A stretch of DNA of 64,000 nucleotides, from assembly GCA_036346205.1 (NCBI GenBank), contig JARFJB010000390.1, positions 872,001-936,000 on the forward strand, read 5' to 3'. Source of the stretch: Vesta saturnalis (lineage: Eukaryota; Arthropoda; Insecta; Coleoptera; Lampyridae). Numbering within the stretch: position 1 is the first letter of the stretch; the number at the start of each line of letters is the position of its first letter. The notes under the pieces are model-generated. The model was not told the origin of the DNA. It saw nothing but the letters and a program-made list of their open reading frames with translations, and did no database searches. Below, one piece after another: positions 34,944-46,386 of the stretch. The translations under genes were made by a program, and so were the position numbers.

Positions 34944-36292
34944 AGATGATTTAAATTACATTCGAGTAGCTATGTAAGTCACATAGTGAATAATTTCTTT
35001 AGTTTGTACATATGGTACATCTCATTATATATAATTCTAGATAAGAATGATTGATGAACATTAAAATTTATGTAAATTTAAATATTTCTTAATAAAATAT
35101 TAATATAAGTATAATCGACAGCACATTACATTTAAGTATAGGGTATGTTAGTTATCGTTATGATTTAATACAAGTTCATATTTAGTTTAGTAAGTTTATT
35201 TAAACATAATGTTCCCTGATGACATGAGCTACATGCTGACAAAAATAATGTTAAAAACTAGATATAAGCTGGTATCAATGTCACAATTTAAATGTACGCA
35301 GCCAGGAATCATGAAAACATTCGTGTTAGTGCGATAAACGTATATCAGTGCTAAAATTACGAAAAAACAGAACAATTACATTAGTGATTAACTACAAAAC
35401 ATAAATTAAGGAGCAGTTCTGAAATTATTGTGTTTAATCAACATTTATAGACCTTAAATTAGTGATTTGCAACAATTCGACACTAGTCGTAGAAGAACTT
35501 ATAAACCTACAAAATTGTCAAAATAAATTAATTTGAGACATAAACATTAAGTTTAAACACTTTCACAAACATTTAAAGTGGTTAAAAGTGTGAAATTTTA
35601 CATTGAAAATTGTATTAACAATATGAGGTTATGTTATTTCCTCACATAAAATTTATGTAAAAAGTATTTTAAATTGAGGCGATTTGTGTAAAATAAATTA
35701 TAACAGGTAAAAATAGTAAAGTAGCCTCCATTTCAAGTCACAATTCACTATATTTGTGACCATTTTGTCAAATTTAGTTTCTAAGAGTGTTTGAAAAATT
35801 AAAATAGTTTTCCTTTGAAATTGTCCGTAGGCATGTAAAAGATGAATATTTATGTGTAGTAGCATCCCATATTCTTGTGGAAATCATTTCCAGGCCTGTA
35901 AAGTACATAAAATTAGCTTAAAATCAATAATTCAGTGTGAAAATTAATTTGGTTATTAATTGTAGGAATTAGTTCGTGTTTGGTTTTAAATTATAGGGAA
36001 AATTATATAGATTATGAATATGTTTTTAGTTTTAAGATAGGTTTAAGGGGGCAAATTGGACATTAACTCAATGTGCATTAATCAAATTAACTATAATTAT
36101 TATATTCAAAATCTTAGTATAATTCAAATAAATAATCATTTATTTTGTTATTTAAAAATAAAGTTTCTTCTAAATTTTGAACCCTATCCCCTTTGATGAG
36201 TCTTAAGTTCTCCGACTGTGTTAATTATTAGTTTTTAACCAATAATATTAATATAAAAATAATTTAAATAAAATCTAGTTAAAATCAGTTCA

Positions 36293-36293
<1 letters not shown>
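34941..36293. mobile_element. (TA)n-bounded element X2, relative of X1
   Basis: It starts with TTGAGATGATTT directly after (TA)n, shares AATTTCTTTAG near the start and GAACCCTATCCCC near the end with X1 (2801-5242), and ends at another (TA)n. It is 1.35 kb with no open frame. X2 lies between a solo MLE-5-type terminus (34843) and MLE-5 itself, so it may be inserted into or beside a mariner end. Confidence 0.4.

Positions 36294-36354
<61 letters not shown>
36294..36354. repeat. (TA)n microsatellite
   Basis: About 30 TA units lie between X2 and the left end of MLE-5. Confidence 0.95.
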
Positions 36355-36357
<3 letters not shown>

Positions 36358-39052
36358 ACAGGGTAACTTTTTTAATTGGCCTATTAGACGTTTTTCAACT
36401 CCAAAAAGTTGAAATTTGGTACACGGCGATAGTTTCTGATGATCTATCTTTCTAAAATATTTTTATTACAATGGCATTTCCGGTAATGCCGAAAGTGACC
36501 ATTAACTTTATTTTTTTAATGGAACGATATATTTTTGTTACCGGCATTAGATTCCTTGTTCAATTTACTACATGTTCTGTCTAATGTATGTTTATTTAGT
36601 TGCCATGGTTACGGAGATATAACTACTTTTATGGAAAAATTCCTACTTGCAAGAATTATTTAGAGAAATCATAACTTTTGAAACATTAGTTCCACTGAAA
36701 TAAATGAAAAACATTTTAATTACACAAAACTTTCCATAACTTTCCATAATTTCCACATTTATAACTCCAAAATTTGTGCAAACCATGTTTAACAGCGAGG
36801 ACCTAGGCTGTCAATTTAGTGGCAATATTTTTGAAATTAAGTGTATCCGAAAGAACTCCAAAAATTCAGAACACTACACAAGAATTTTATTCAGTTTGGA
36901 AATCAACTATACAAGAAATGATGTTATTTGGGCTTTAGCACAAGAAAAATAAAGAACTACAACAGCGTATTTGGATACAATGGCAATATTGGATAACGTC
37001 ATAGTAACGGAAACAATTACAAGTCAAAATAATTAGAATAAATGTTCGATGTGCTCTCCGTTTTGCTGAATACACGTCGCTAACCTAACTTGCAAGCCCG
37101 TGGTAACTTCTTGACAAGCTCTGTGGATTAATTTCGCGTAAAGGTTGATCAGATTCGCATACAGTACCATTAATTCTTCTAGAAAAGAACTCGATACTTA
37201 TTCGGTAATTATTAACTTGGACTTGATAACTCTCACACAATATAAAAATCCAAATGAGCGTTAGATCCGCGATTCTGGGTGCCATACGGAACATCATTGT
37301 ATTCCGATCAATCTAATCTTCAAATTCTTAGTATGTTTGAATTTTCGATCACAGTTCCTGTACATTATGGGTAACACCATCCATATTCGTACCAGCTATC
37401 TTCTCGCTAATACTTGATTTAATTTGGAAAGTTCGTACAACTGTGAAATTTCAGGATATTCTTAACTATGTAAATTTCCATAATTTGAATATCAACGGAG
37501 CATCCCAAATCCCTACTAATTATATAATTGATATATTCATAATTTAAATGTATAGATGCTTTTCCTCATGAGATACAATGATAGCAACATTAATTTGAAA
37601 AATTTTCAATAAATTGTCAGCGACAGTATTAGAATCAGTCGAGGATTTTCATTTGATAAAATTCCAGTTATGCCGTATTTACTTCTCATTGTAATTTATT
37701 CTGATTTCTGATAACATTAATTGCTTGTCCACCAAATAAAAATTCTTGTGTAATTGAAATGTTTTCATTTTTTATAGAACTATGTCAATCAGTTCATGTC
37801 TTTCAAATATTTTGAAGTTAGGAATTTTTCCATAAATAGATAATCTCTAACTGGCATTACCATTAGCAAGAAGCATGAAATTAAGGAATAATGCTCAATA
37901 TATCGTTTTTAAATGTTATTCGTCATTCGAAAGGATTAATACAGAATATTTTGAAAGAATGTCATAAATATCGTGAACGAGGTTTACTTATGAAAAGTAT
38001 GCCATTTAAAAATTGATTTCGTATTATATTCTGTTAGAATATATGATAGACATTTCTATAATACAATATATATATACTCAAACTGAATTTAATAAAATTA
38101 CTTTTTATTTCATGAACTATTTTGAGTATATTGAATCTGTATTTTAAACTAATATAAGTCGAACTTCTTCAAAATATTAGACTAATTCGACCAGAAACTT
38201 ATTACAATAGACAATAAAAACTGTCTTTGATGTAACTGAATTATACTAGATTTTGAATATAATATATTGTAGTCTAAAATGGCTACATTATAATATAAAC
38301 TATTTAAAATAAAACATATTCAACTATATATTCTATTACAATACAGAACTATTCTAAATTAACCTAATTAATTATTAATAATATGATTTAACTAATATTA
38401 TTAATTTTACATAAAAATGTCAAAATAAGGAATATAAATAAATATGGTCATTTTACATGATACGATAATTTTAAAGAAAATATTTAATTTCAAATTTCTA
38501 TAATTATACAAAATAGAGTTCACAAATATTGATATTTGAAAATTGAGGTATACTTATTTATGTATAATTTATTTTACATTCAATTTAACAAAATAAATAT
38601 ATGATGAAAATAACTTTTCTAATAAATTTACAAGAATTTTTTAACCACTTTCAATGTTGGATATTAAAGCTTAATGTTCTATGTCAAAAATTATGAATTT
38701 GTTATATTTACATAGATGTAATGTTCAAGTTATGATTTTTCTAATAAACCCTCGCAAGTCGACATTTTTTCATAAAAGTTGTTATACCTCCGTAACCATG
38801 GTAACTAAATAAAAATAAGCTAGACACACAATATAGCAAATTGAGTAAGGAATCTGATGGCGGTAACAATAATATATGGTTCTATTTAAAAGCTAAAGTT
38901 AACGCTCACTTCCGGAATAACCGGAAGTTCCATCTTAATGAGAATATTTTAGAACGATAGATCGCCGGAAACTATGGCCGGGCTCCAAATTTCAGCTTTA
39001 CTTTTTTTAGCAGTTGAGAAACGTCTAATGGGCCAATTAAAAAAATTACCCT
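36358..39052 (-). mobile_element. MLE-5, 2.7 kb mariner-like element with ~330 bp TIRs
   Basis: The left end ACAGGGTAACTTTTTTAATT is matched in reverse by AATTAAAAAAATTACCCT at the right end. Shared blocks run inward about 330 bases (AGACGTTTCTCAAC-type, CGATCTATC, TTACCGCCATCAGATTCC-type, ACCATGGTTACGGAGGTATA-type), to about 36690 and from about 38715. Both ends abut long (TA)n. The centre is AT-rich with only a C-terminal transposase remnant, on the minus strand. The length exceeds usual mariners, so extra sequence is probably nested at 37340-38700. Confidence 0.75.
37030..37335 (-). pseudogene. Mariner-like transposase C-terminus of MLE-5
   Basis: Minus frames read RMAPRIADLTLIWIFILCES, a degenerate form of the WPPRSPDLTPLDFFLWG block, and further down INRACQEVTTGL-like sequence and LATCIQQNGEHIEHLF then stop, the typical C-terminal end of this transposase family (C....NGxHFEHLL). 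The Asp of the third catalytic position is kept (ADLT). Frameshifts separate the parts, and upstream domains are not traceable. Confidence 0.65.

Positions 39053-39130
<78 letters not shown>
39053..39130. repeat. (TA)n microsatellite
   Basis: About 38 TA units, with one frame slip near 39077, abut the right end of MLE-5. Tyr/Ile-repeat frames across it are artefacts. Confidence 0.95.
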
Positions 39131-39133
<3 letters not shown>

Positions 39134-39659
39134 CAGTGACATAGCAAAAGTGCCATGCATAGTGCCACGCGATAGAGGACACTAAAATAAGAAAAAAAGT
39201 TCCTACAAACTTAGGTCCGCAACGCCTTCGTTTAAAAGATGTAGGGTGTTGAAGTTTAACTATTTTTTTGTTTTTTTCTTAATATCTTCTTACAATGATG
39301 TAATAAGCGGACGAAATTTTGTATACAGGAGCTTTTTATCACGCAGAATTCATACATAATCATAGTTCCTTTATTACTGATAGAGGGCGCCACATACAGG
39401 TTTCCATCTTGTTTGAATCAGTCCTAGCTTTTTGCCTCACACTGTGTGTCATTTTCGACTGGAAAAATTTGTTTTCCCATCTTTTCTGCTTCAGAAAGGT
39501 ATACTATATTGAAGTCGCTAGGAGCAATGCATCCGATGCATGCAAATTATCCAAAAGCGCCAAAGTAACTTATTTGTAAAAACTATGTCATAACCTTTCA
39601 ACAATTAAATTTTAATAGCAACAATACAGGGCAGTGATTAAAAAAAACATAAAATTTTT

Positions 39660-39936
39660 AGAAGATGTTCAAATTATTGTCCTTGTACTTGAATACATTT
39701 TTGACGGAATCTTTGAAATTGTCCTGGGTTATTACGGAATCTATCTGCGGATTCCATAATTCTTATCCATAGTTGCTCTTCATTATGTATTTCTTCAGAA
39801 TAAACATCATTTTTCATGAATCCCCAAAATGAAGAATAGGGAGGATTAAGGTCAGGACTACGAGCTGGCCAGGTTACAGGTTCCCCTCGACCAATCCATG
39901 TATTTCCAAATCTATCCAAAAATTCCCTTGCCAATC
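39660..39936 (-). pseudogene. Transposase C-terminal half, left arm of MLE-6
   Basis: The minus frame reads AREFLDRFGNTWIGRGEPV, TWPARSPDLNPPYSSFWGFM (third-Asp block, Asp kept), KNDVYSEEIHNEEQLWIRIM and QKCIQVQGQ stop. The block between SADRFRNN and KCIQV is shorter than in the right arm by about 6 codons. There is no N-terminal or first/second Asp region. Confidence 0.8.
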
Positions 39937-39939
39937 GAG

Positions 39940-40222
39940 GATTAGTCGAGGGGGACCTATACCCTGGCCAGCTCGTAGTCCCAACCTTAATCCCCTCGAT
40001 TTTTCATTTTGGGGATTCATGAAATATGATGTTTATTCTGTAGGAACACATAATGCAGAGCAACTATGCATAAGAATTATGGAATCCGCAGATAGATTCC
40101 GTAATCAATCAGGCATATTTCAAAGATTCTGTCAATCCTTAGGAAGAAGAATTGAAAGATGTATTCAAGTACCAGGACAACAATTTGAACATCTTCTAAA
40201 AAATGTTTTTAATCATGCTTAG
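39940..40222 (+). pseudogene. Transposase C-terminal half, right arm of MLE-6
   Basis: The plus strand reads ISRGGPIPWPARSPNLNPLD (with N in place of the third catalytic Asp, SPNL for SPDL), FSFWGFMKYDVYSVGTHNAE, QLCIRIMESADRF, then IERCIQVPGQQFEHLL and a stop. The C-terminal motif C.....GQQFEHLL is typical of the family. It mirrors the left arm from the same Trp-Ile position, so both arms were cut at nearly the same codon. Confidence 0.8.
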
Positions 40223-40557
40223 CTATTAAAAATGAATTTGTTTTGCAAATAAGTTACTTTCTTTTAATTTGCATGATATCATTTGTTAAACCGTTGGTCC
40301 TAGGGACTTCATAAGGTATAACTTTCTGAAGCAGAAAAATGAAAACAAATTTTCAGTCGAATGCAAATGCAACAAAAGTTATGACCGATTCAAACAAGAT
40401 AGAAATTTGTATGGCGCCTCTATCAGTAATAAAGAACTAAGGTCATATTTGAATTCTGCGTGATAAAAGCCCTGTATACAAAATTTCGTCCGCTTATTAC
40501 ATCATTATAAAAGATATTAAAAAACAAAAAAATTAAACTTCAACACCCTTATCTTAG

Positions 40558-40566
40558 TAAAATATA

Positions 40567-40612
<46 letters not shown>
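40558..40612. repeat. (TA)n microsatellite
   Basis: An imperfect then perfect TA tract lies just outside the right arm of MLE-6. Confidence 0.9.
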
Positions 40613-40614
<2 letters not shown>

Positions 40615-40769
40615 CTACAAAAAAATGTATAACTGACTGACACTGCGGCCAAATTCAATTTTGAAGGTTTTAAAGGATTGCATTTCATGCGAGTTATGGA
40701 TGGCCTGAATTTTCCCCCAAAATAACACCATTAATTTCACCCCCTGTATACCTATTGCGTAGTAAAACA

Positions 40770-41369
40770 TTAAAATAACGCAACAGTGTATTTACAACTA
40801 CTCCTCAACAAAGAGTATTTAGTAAATAGTTTGTATGTAGGATGTCTTGCATGGGTACCGTACAATGACAGTTGTATGACATGTTGTATACATTGAAAAA
40901 GACGACGTCCTTTTGGTGTGGTTAGTCTTGAACCCCACAGTACGTTTTTGGCATTCCAATCTCCCACTGCTAGAAATCGAGGTCCAAGTTCTTGAAAGCA
41001 TTCTTTATATTGCTCTAGCGAAATATTATACCTAGGAGGGGAATATATAGCTGAGATGATTATTGGATATTTAGAGGTTTCTACCCTTATTTGAGTACCT
41101 TGGATTTCAGCTGTACTATATGGTTGCAATACGTAATGGTTAATTGTAGATTTAATTATTATCGCAGAACCAGCATGAGCATTGCCGTCTGGATGGTGGC
41201 AGTAGTATGTGGAATAAAAGGAAATTTTTATAACTGTTCTGTCTGTTGAATGACTTTCAGAAATGAGCAGAATGTCTACTTTGTGTGTATTTAAAAACAG
41301 CTTAATTTCTTCGACGTGGTTTGGCAGGTCATTAGCATTCCAGGCTGCTATTCTAAGTGTGGTAGCCAT
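40770..41369 (-). pseudogene. Jockey-type LINE endonuclease fragment
   Basis: A 199-codon minus frame starts MATTLRIAAWNANDLPNHVE (the WNANG motif at the APE N-terminus, G read as D), then ILLISESHSTDR (catalytic Glu of the SETH motif kept), HPDGNAHAGSAIIIK, YPIIISAIYSPPRYNI, FLAVGDWNAKNVLWGSR (GDxNAK kept) and TTPKGRRLF. The SDH-containing end and the whole RT are missing; homology stops near residue 170. The pattern is that of the Jockey clade. This is a 5' piece, unusual for LINE truncation, so a 3' deletion must have occurred. Confidence 0.85.
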
Positions 41370-41704
41370 TATGAGGTGATTTCAGGCATTTTCAAGTACT
41401 TTACACTGACGTCACAAACTCCGCCTCTAACAGATGATCTTGGACAACTTGTGTTAGTGTTTCATAGCAACTACTGTGATTTTTTAGTGTTTTCTCCACA
41501 AAAAATCGTGATAATTGACTTATTGTAGTGTTAGAATATAGTGTTCAGATATTTCATAGTTAATTAGTGACCATTATTAGTGTATATTATGGTTAAATTT
41601 TATGAACACGAATTCGTGCCGGATGGTCGGAACGCACATAAGCATATTTTATTTTCTCAGTTGATAGATCGTCTTTTATTATAGCCTTTATCCAAGCATC
41701 TCCC
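41370..41704. other. No recognised gene
   Basis: Could be the region upstream of the Jockey endonuclease frame (ORF1 or 5' UTR), but no gag-like zinc knuckles are visible. The short plus frame at 41589 has no homology I recognise. Confidence 0.4.
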
Positions 41705-42112
41705 CGTTTAACGCCCTCAGGAAGGAAGGAAAGAAAAGGGCCACGTATTTAATTCCCTCTCCAAGGAGGAGGGCGGGATGATCAAGTTTTCCGAGCTCCT
41801 TTAGCCACAATCATGGATTCCCAGCATACATACATACATTACGTATATATGCATGGTGGGATTAAGGATGGGTGTGGTCAGAATAGGATCGGAAGGAACG
41901 GAGTTAGGGTTCTGAGGGGGAAAATACTACCCCAGCATTCATCTAAGTAGCCGCACGTGGTGTGCATGTACGCAGTAACCATGCCGCTACACGTGTATGA
42001 GGAAAACCCCCTGAACAAACCTCATACAAGGTAGACGGTAACGGGAATCGAACCCATTACCTCCCGAATGCTAAGCAAGTTGTGCCACCAGTATACTACC
42101 AACTCGGAATAG
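41705..42112 (-). mobile_element. SINE copy 2, tRNA-Ala-derived
   Basis: On the minus strand the head reads GAGTTGGTAGTATACTGGTG (box A region), CTTGCTTAGCATTCGGGAGG and GGGTTCGATTCCCGTTACC (box B). The middle GCTTAGCAT resembles tRNA-Ala(AGC). The body of about 330 bases follows (GTAGCGGCATGG, CCCTAACTCCGTTCC, TAATGCC-type, GGAATCCATGATTGTG) and ends in GAGGGAATTAAATACGTGGC and a pyrimidine tail. This is the most complete copy of the three. Confidence 0.85.
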
Positions 42113-43799
42113 TCCTGTTACTTATATTAGAGCAACCGAAAACTGCACAAAACCTTGACATACTTTAATATCACCTGAATACAACATACACATTTTAACA
42201 TATCATAGCCAAAAGAGCCTTACCTTGAATGTAATTCTTAAATTTGACGAGTTTGATGATAACTAACCTAAAAATCGCACGAACGTTTCAATATTATGTA
42301 GGACAATGGTTCACTTCACTCACGTATTTCTGGTGAATTATATCAATACAATCCTCATCTACCAAGTATTAGCACAAAAACATTTTTACCGCCTACGATT
42401 TTCGATAAAATTGTCAGAAAACAATAATATCTCATAAGAACGTGTGTTACAGTTGACCAACATTAGACAAGGTCACACGTTGTGATGTCACTTGAAAATG
42501 CCTTGTTTAGCAAGAAAGGAAAAATTCGCAACTTTTACTTTACCTACTAAATTAAAATTAATTTCTAATTGTTCAGGTACATGTTTTATTGTTTTTATTA
42601 TAAAACTTATCCTACATCTGCAATATACAATCATCTCTTCATTTTGATGGTGTAACACAAACAATATTTTAAACTCGAAATTATTTTTAAAAATATTGTA
42701 TCTCATATAACACTGAAATTGAATAAAACAAAATAATTGTTTTATAAAACATAAACAATATCGATAGAATCTGTCAGATGATTATTAATTACGTATGGTT
42801 TTAGATATATGCCTTAGTTGCTTTCAAATATGATATGTGCAGAAATCAAATTCATGGGTTTAATTTAGGTATTCACATGCATGTATTACATAAATTAAAA
42901 TAGTTTCAGCATAATTTAATATCTATCGTACATGTATACGCAATACGAATGTGTACTTCGTACCTAAATTAATTAATAGGTGCTATAACGCATGTGCATA
43001 TACGCACGTGAAATTTTTAATTGTTACATTTGAATGTTGTATCATTAGCATTTATCTCATTTACTTAAGAGTTGTTAAGTAATACTTAGGTTTACGAAAT
43101 TCTGTGGGCATTTTAGGCATAAAAGCATAGCACTTTTTTGCGGATCACTTAACAATGCTTCACATTTGTACCTGTCAGTAAGACACTGTAAGACATCTAT
43201 TTCGTATCAAACTAAAGGACATTTATCATATATTATTTTTAAAAATGATTATACGTATAAAAATAAAAAGTTTTAATAATGTAAGAGATGCTCAAAATAC
43301 TACAATTATGCTCACATATAATCGTTTAACACATTTTTGTGTACAATACTCATTCACAATGCATCTTGTAAGGTGGCGAAAGTTTTTTTTACAGACACAC
43401 TTGTTAAGTATAAGGTGTCACATTCGCTATATTACTTGAATATTTGTACCACAGCTATATAGTCAGATTTGGAAGTAGGGTGAAAATTTGAGCTATCCTT
43501 GGTGACACTGATGGATACATAAAAAAGTTTAACACATATATTGTCCTATTCTCTACAATACTGTTGAATTGATTACTGTACTTTACATTAACGTAAAAAA
43601 AGGTATAACTGTATCTCCAAACATCAAAAAAAAACTAATCAGTCATTATATATAAAAAAAACGGATTATAAAAGATGTAATTGTGGCCCAGGGTTTTTCT
43701 TTTGACAGGTGTTGGAGGGCCCAAAAAAAAACTTAATCCATAGTTTTCGATGTCTCTTTCCTGTTTGCTTTTTTATGGGAATAAAGAATGTGAAAAAAT
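42113..43799. other. No recognised gene
   Basis: No domain is visible in the frames at 42488-42706 (minus) or 43245-43439 (plus). Nothing supportable is seen. Confidence 0.45.
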
Positions 43800-44710
43800 G
43801 TCTTTTCCGCAAAACTCGGTTTCTAATGAAGCTGCAAGGTCGAATCGGAGCTAATTTTTGGGAGATTCCCGCCGCTTCTGGTACTTAAAGGAGTAGGTAG
43901 AGTGAGATTCACCGCAGTTGTTACACCTTGGGTTAGCTGAGGATTTTCAGGATGAGAATTCGTGACTTCCAGCGGCCTTAAAACCTGATGTTGCATTTCA
44001 AACACATTCATCTTATCCCCAATCAACAACTAGGAGTCGCCCGAAATGTAGCCTTTGAATTTTCCTATCAGCATTAAATTTAACCCAAGTATCGAAAGCT
44101 TGATAAATGCTACCTTTAACGATTTAAAAAAAGATCTGTCGAGACGCTAGAAGTAGTGCGTGCTATGTGGTGAAAGGCAAAGAAAGATGATGTCATTCTC
44201 ATAATCGTATGTCACAGCTTCCTCTGAGCTGCAGTGAGTTCATCAAGAATTAGGAGCACATTTCCCCTGTATTCCTTGAGACGAAATGAGACTTGAGCCA
44301 TTCAAGAAAAATCTGTGTCGATGTAGGCTGACTTCTGGTTTATGTACAAAATAGATCCGGTGGCATTCCATCCTCGTATTCTGGTTGCGTATTTTTACCT
44401 TATTTTTTAGGTGGAATGGTAGAATCCAGCAGTTCAAACTATATTTTTAGCCTTACCGAAGCTTCTATTGCGGAATAAGGCTTCTTGTTCGTATGGCTAG
44501 TTCAGCATGTCTCCGTAAAAAGTACGTAAGCTACGAATTCAATTTGTCTGTAAGATTTGTGGTACATGTTCAACTGCTCGGCCAGGTGAAAAGCCATGCG
44601 CCTAACTTCACTACACGTTGGTATAAATCCTTTTGATTGACGTTTACTTATGTTAACAACTAGTTCCGTTTCAGTTTCTTCACCAAGTAAACTGTTAAGT
44701 TCCATTCGTC
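43800..44710 (-). pseudogene. pogo/Tigger-like transposase pseudogene
   Basis: From 44705 downward the minus strand encodes a CENP-B/Tc5-type HTH region (LGEETETELVVNISKRQSKG, IPTCSEVRRMAFHLAEQLN), then, in shifting frames, IFLEWLKSHFVSRN, VLLILDEL (LLILDG motif of the DDE core), HHLSLPFTT, then IYQAFDTWVKFNADRKIQRL and SGFKAAG near the end. This order fits pogo-superfamily transposases (fLxWLxxF, LLxLDGHxSH, fPPHttH, YNxxxdxW, GFxxxGI). Stops and frameshifts are numerous. No TIRs were identified. This is the only pogo-type remnant in the window. Confidence 0.6.
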
Positions 44711-45089
44711 CTTTTTTAGAATTGCCGGACGTAACTATACGTTTTACAGTTCATCGTGGAACGTTTCATTTGAATCCATTCCTGTGAGAGGCTTGTTTCA
44801 ATAGCGATATTTCGATACTTACAAGAATATATCTGAGTTTCTTGTATTCAATTATTTCATTATCCCAACTTAGATTGGAATGATTATGAGTTTGAATAAA
44901 TTGTCCAAACATAATTTTCACAGTTAGGTAGTATAGCATCCTTTCAATGGATTGGATTTCGTATTCTCCATCTTATCAGATCATCTCGTAAGTCCTGTGA
45001 GTCCTAACGAGAAGATTTCGCAGCGTAAAACGTGGAACCAAGAAGACATGAAGAGTGAATACAAGTACATGGATACTTCCAAAATCTAT
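44711..45089. other. No recognised gene
   Basis: Flank between the pogo-like pseudogene and SINE copy 3; nothing identified. Confidence 0.4.
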
Positions 45090-45462
45090 GGTGTACCATT
45101 ATTTCACCTCCTCCCCAAGGGGAGGGCGGTCTGCTCGAGCTTTCTGAGCTCTTTCGGCCACAATCATGGATTCCTAGCATACATACATTACGCATACATC
45201 CACGATGGCATTAACGATGGTTATGGTCAGGATAGGATCGGAAGGAACGGAGTTAGGGTTCTGAGGGGGAAAATACTACCCCATCATTCGCCTAAGTAGC
45301 CGCAAATGGTGTACATATACGCAGTGACCATGCCGCTACATGTGTATGAGGAAAACCTCCTGAAAAAACCTCATGCAAGGTAGACGGTAACGGGAATCGA
45401 ACCCATTACCTCCCGAATGCTAAGCAGGTCGTGTCTCCACTACGCTACCAGTTCGGTATTAG
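45090..45462 (-). mobile_element. SINE copy 3, tRNA-Ala-derived
   Basis: On the minus strand the head reads CGAACTGGTAGCGTAGTGGA (box A TGGTAGCGTAGTGG), CCTGCTTAGCATTCGGGAGG and GGGTTCGATTCCCGTTACC (box B). The body matches copy 2 down to CTCCCCTTGGGGAGG, where similarity ends, so the 3' tail found in copies 1 and 2 is missing. Open frames across it (44952-45299 plus) are accidental. Confidence 0.85.
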
Positions 45463-45599
45463 AAGGTAAAGCAAGAAGTGAGAAAAATCTTCTCATTTCA
45501 TTCATTGTTACCAATAAATAAAATGGAACTCCATACCTTCTACATACATGAATCGTTCAAAATACAACAGAAGTTGATATTTGTTTAAAAAGACGTAAA

Positions 45600-45940
45600 A
45601 ATCTTCGGTTGGAATGGAACGCCGGAAGATAAAGCATTTATTTCTACGCAATATTAGAACAACCGATGTATGAGAACTTACAGACCTAAATCGTGGCCAG
45701 CTAGGTTTCAGGCCTAACTCCTTCAGATTTTTTTCTGTGGGATTTCAGGAAAAATGAGATATATAAAAGTGAACACAACACAATAGAGGAGACAAAGTGT
45801 TGAAGAAGAATTTAGACGAGCAAAACCTGTCCCCATTGCGTATGGTATAAGCTCTACTAGGAAAAGGTATATGTAGGTATATGTATTGAATGTAATGGAA
45901 AAGGTTGCAAAAATCACTTCTAACTTTGAGAGTTGTAATA
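45600..45940 (+). pseudogene. Mariner-like transposase C-terminal remnant
   Basis: Plus frames show WPARFQA (for WPARSPDL), then in the next frame SDFFLWDFRKNEIYK-like sequence (FFCGISGKMRYIKV in the shifted frame) with EHNTIEET, and later VCIECNGKGCKNHF, corresponding to the family end CIxxNGxHFEHL. Without further catalytic blocks or TIRs, this is a small decayed relic. Confidence 0.5.
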
Positions 45941-46067
45941 ATCACGTTAAGTTTAATTGATATAAAAATAAATAAATAAATTCTTTTTATTGCATTGGTT
46001 TAGCTGTAACTGCCTCTCTTAGTCTTTGCGGATGTTTGAAATATCTTACTAAATACACAAATAAAAA

Positions 46068-46148
46068 GTTTACCTCGAGTAGGATTTGAACCTCCGACAT
46101 GTACTCTAGCAAAGTACATGATGTAAGTTCCAATACCACTCGAGGTAA
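46068..46148. repeat. Hairpin of two tRNA-like 3' halves
   Basis: The left half (46068-46103) is the reverse complement of the tRNA 3' half from anticodon stem to acceptor. The right half (46104-46148) is the same 3' half on the plus strand. They meet at the anticodon loop (CTAGCAA). The right half has a damaged B box (AAGTTCCAATACC). Confidence 0.7.
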
Positions 46149-46386
46149 ACTTTTTATTTATGTATTTAGTAAAATTAATAATAATTTTTAATTACATATT
46201 TACTTTTGAACTTATTCGTTCATAACAAAATTTATAATAATTTAACATTAGCCAATTTCTTTTGGTATGTGAGAATCCTTGGGATATTGTAAGCTTACAT
46301 TCCATTAATATAAGTAATCTTATTATATTTAAAATTTCGCCAGTTGTACATACATAAAGACAAAATTTACATCGATTGGTGCTTAT

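Larger units (their letters stand above)
39241..40550. mobile_element. MLE-6, palindrome of two mariner 3' halves
   Basis: The arms 39241-39935 and 39936-40550 are imperfect reverse complements along their whole length. Each has, from the centre outward, a transposase C-terminal coding part, the segment with GAAGCAGAAA, a mariner-type end with TATACAGG or CCCTGTATAC next to AAAATTTCGTCCGCTTATTA, and an outermost CAACACCCT string. The element lacks the 5' half of the transposase in both arms. The arms differ by many substitutions, so the palindrome is not very recent. Confidence 0.8.

Noticed and set aside
38949..39182. Tyr-Ile repeat peptides, possible transmembrane-like segments
   Set aside because: Translation of the (TA)n tract beside MLE-5; also seen at 54779-55057.
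44952..45299. 115-codon plus frame
   Set aside because: It runs antisense through SINE copy 3; shared frames at the other copies are broken.
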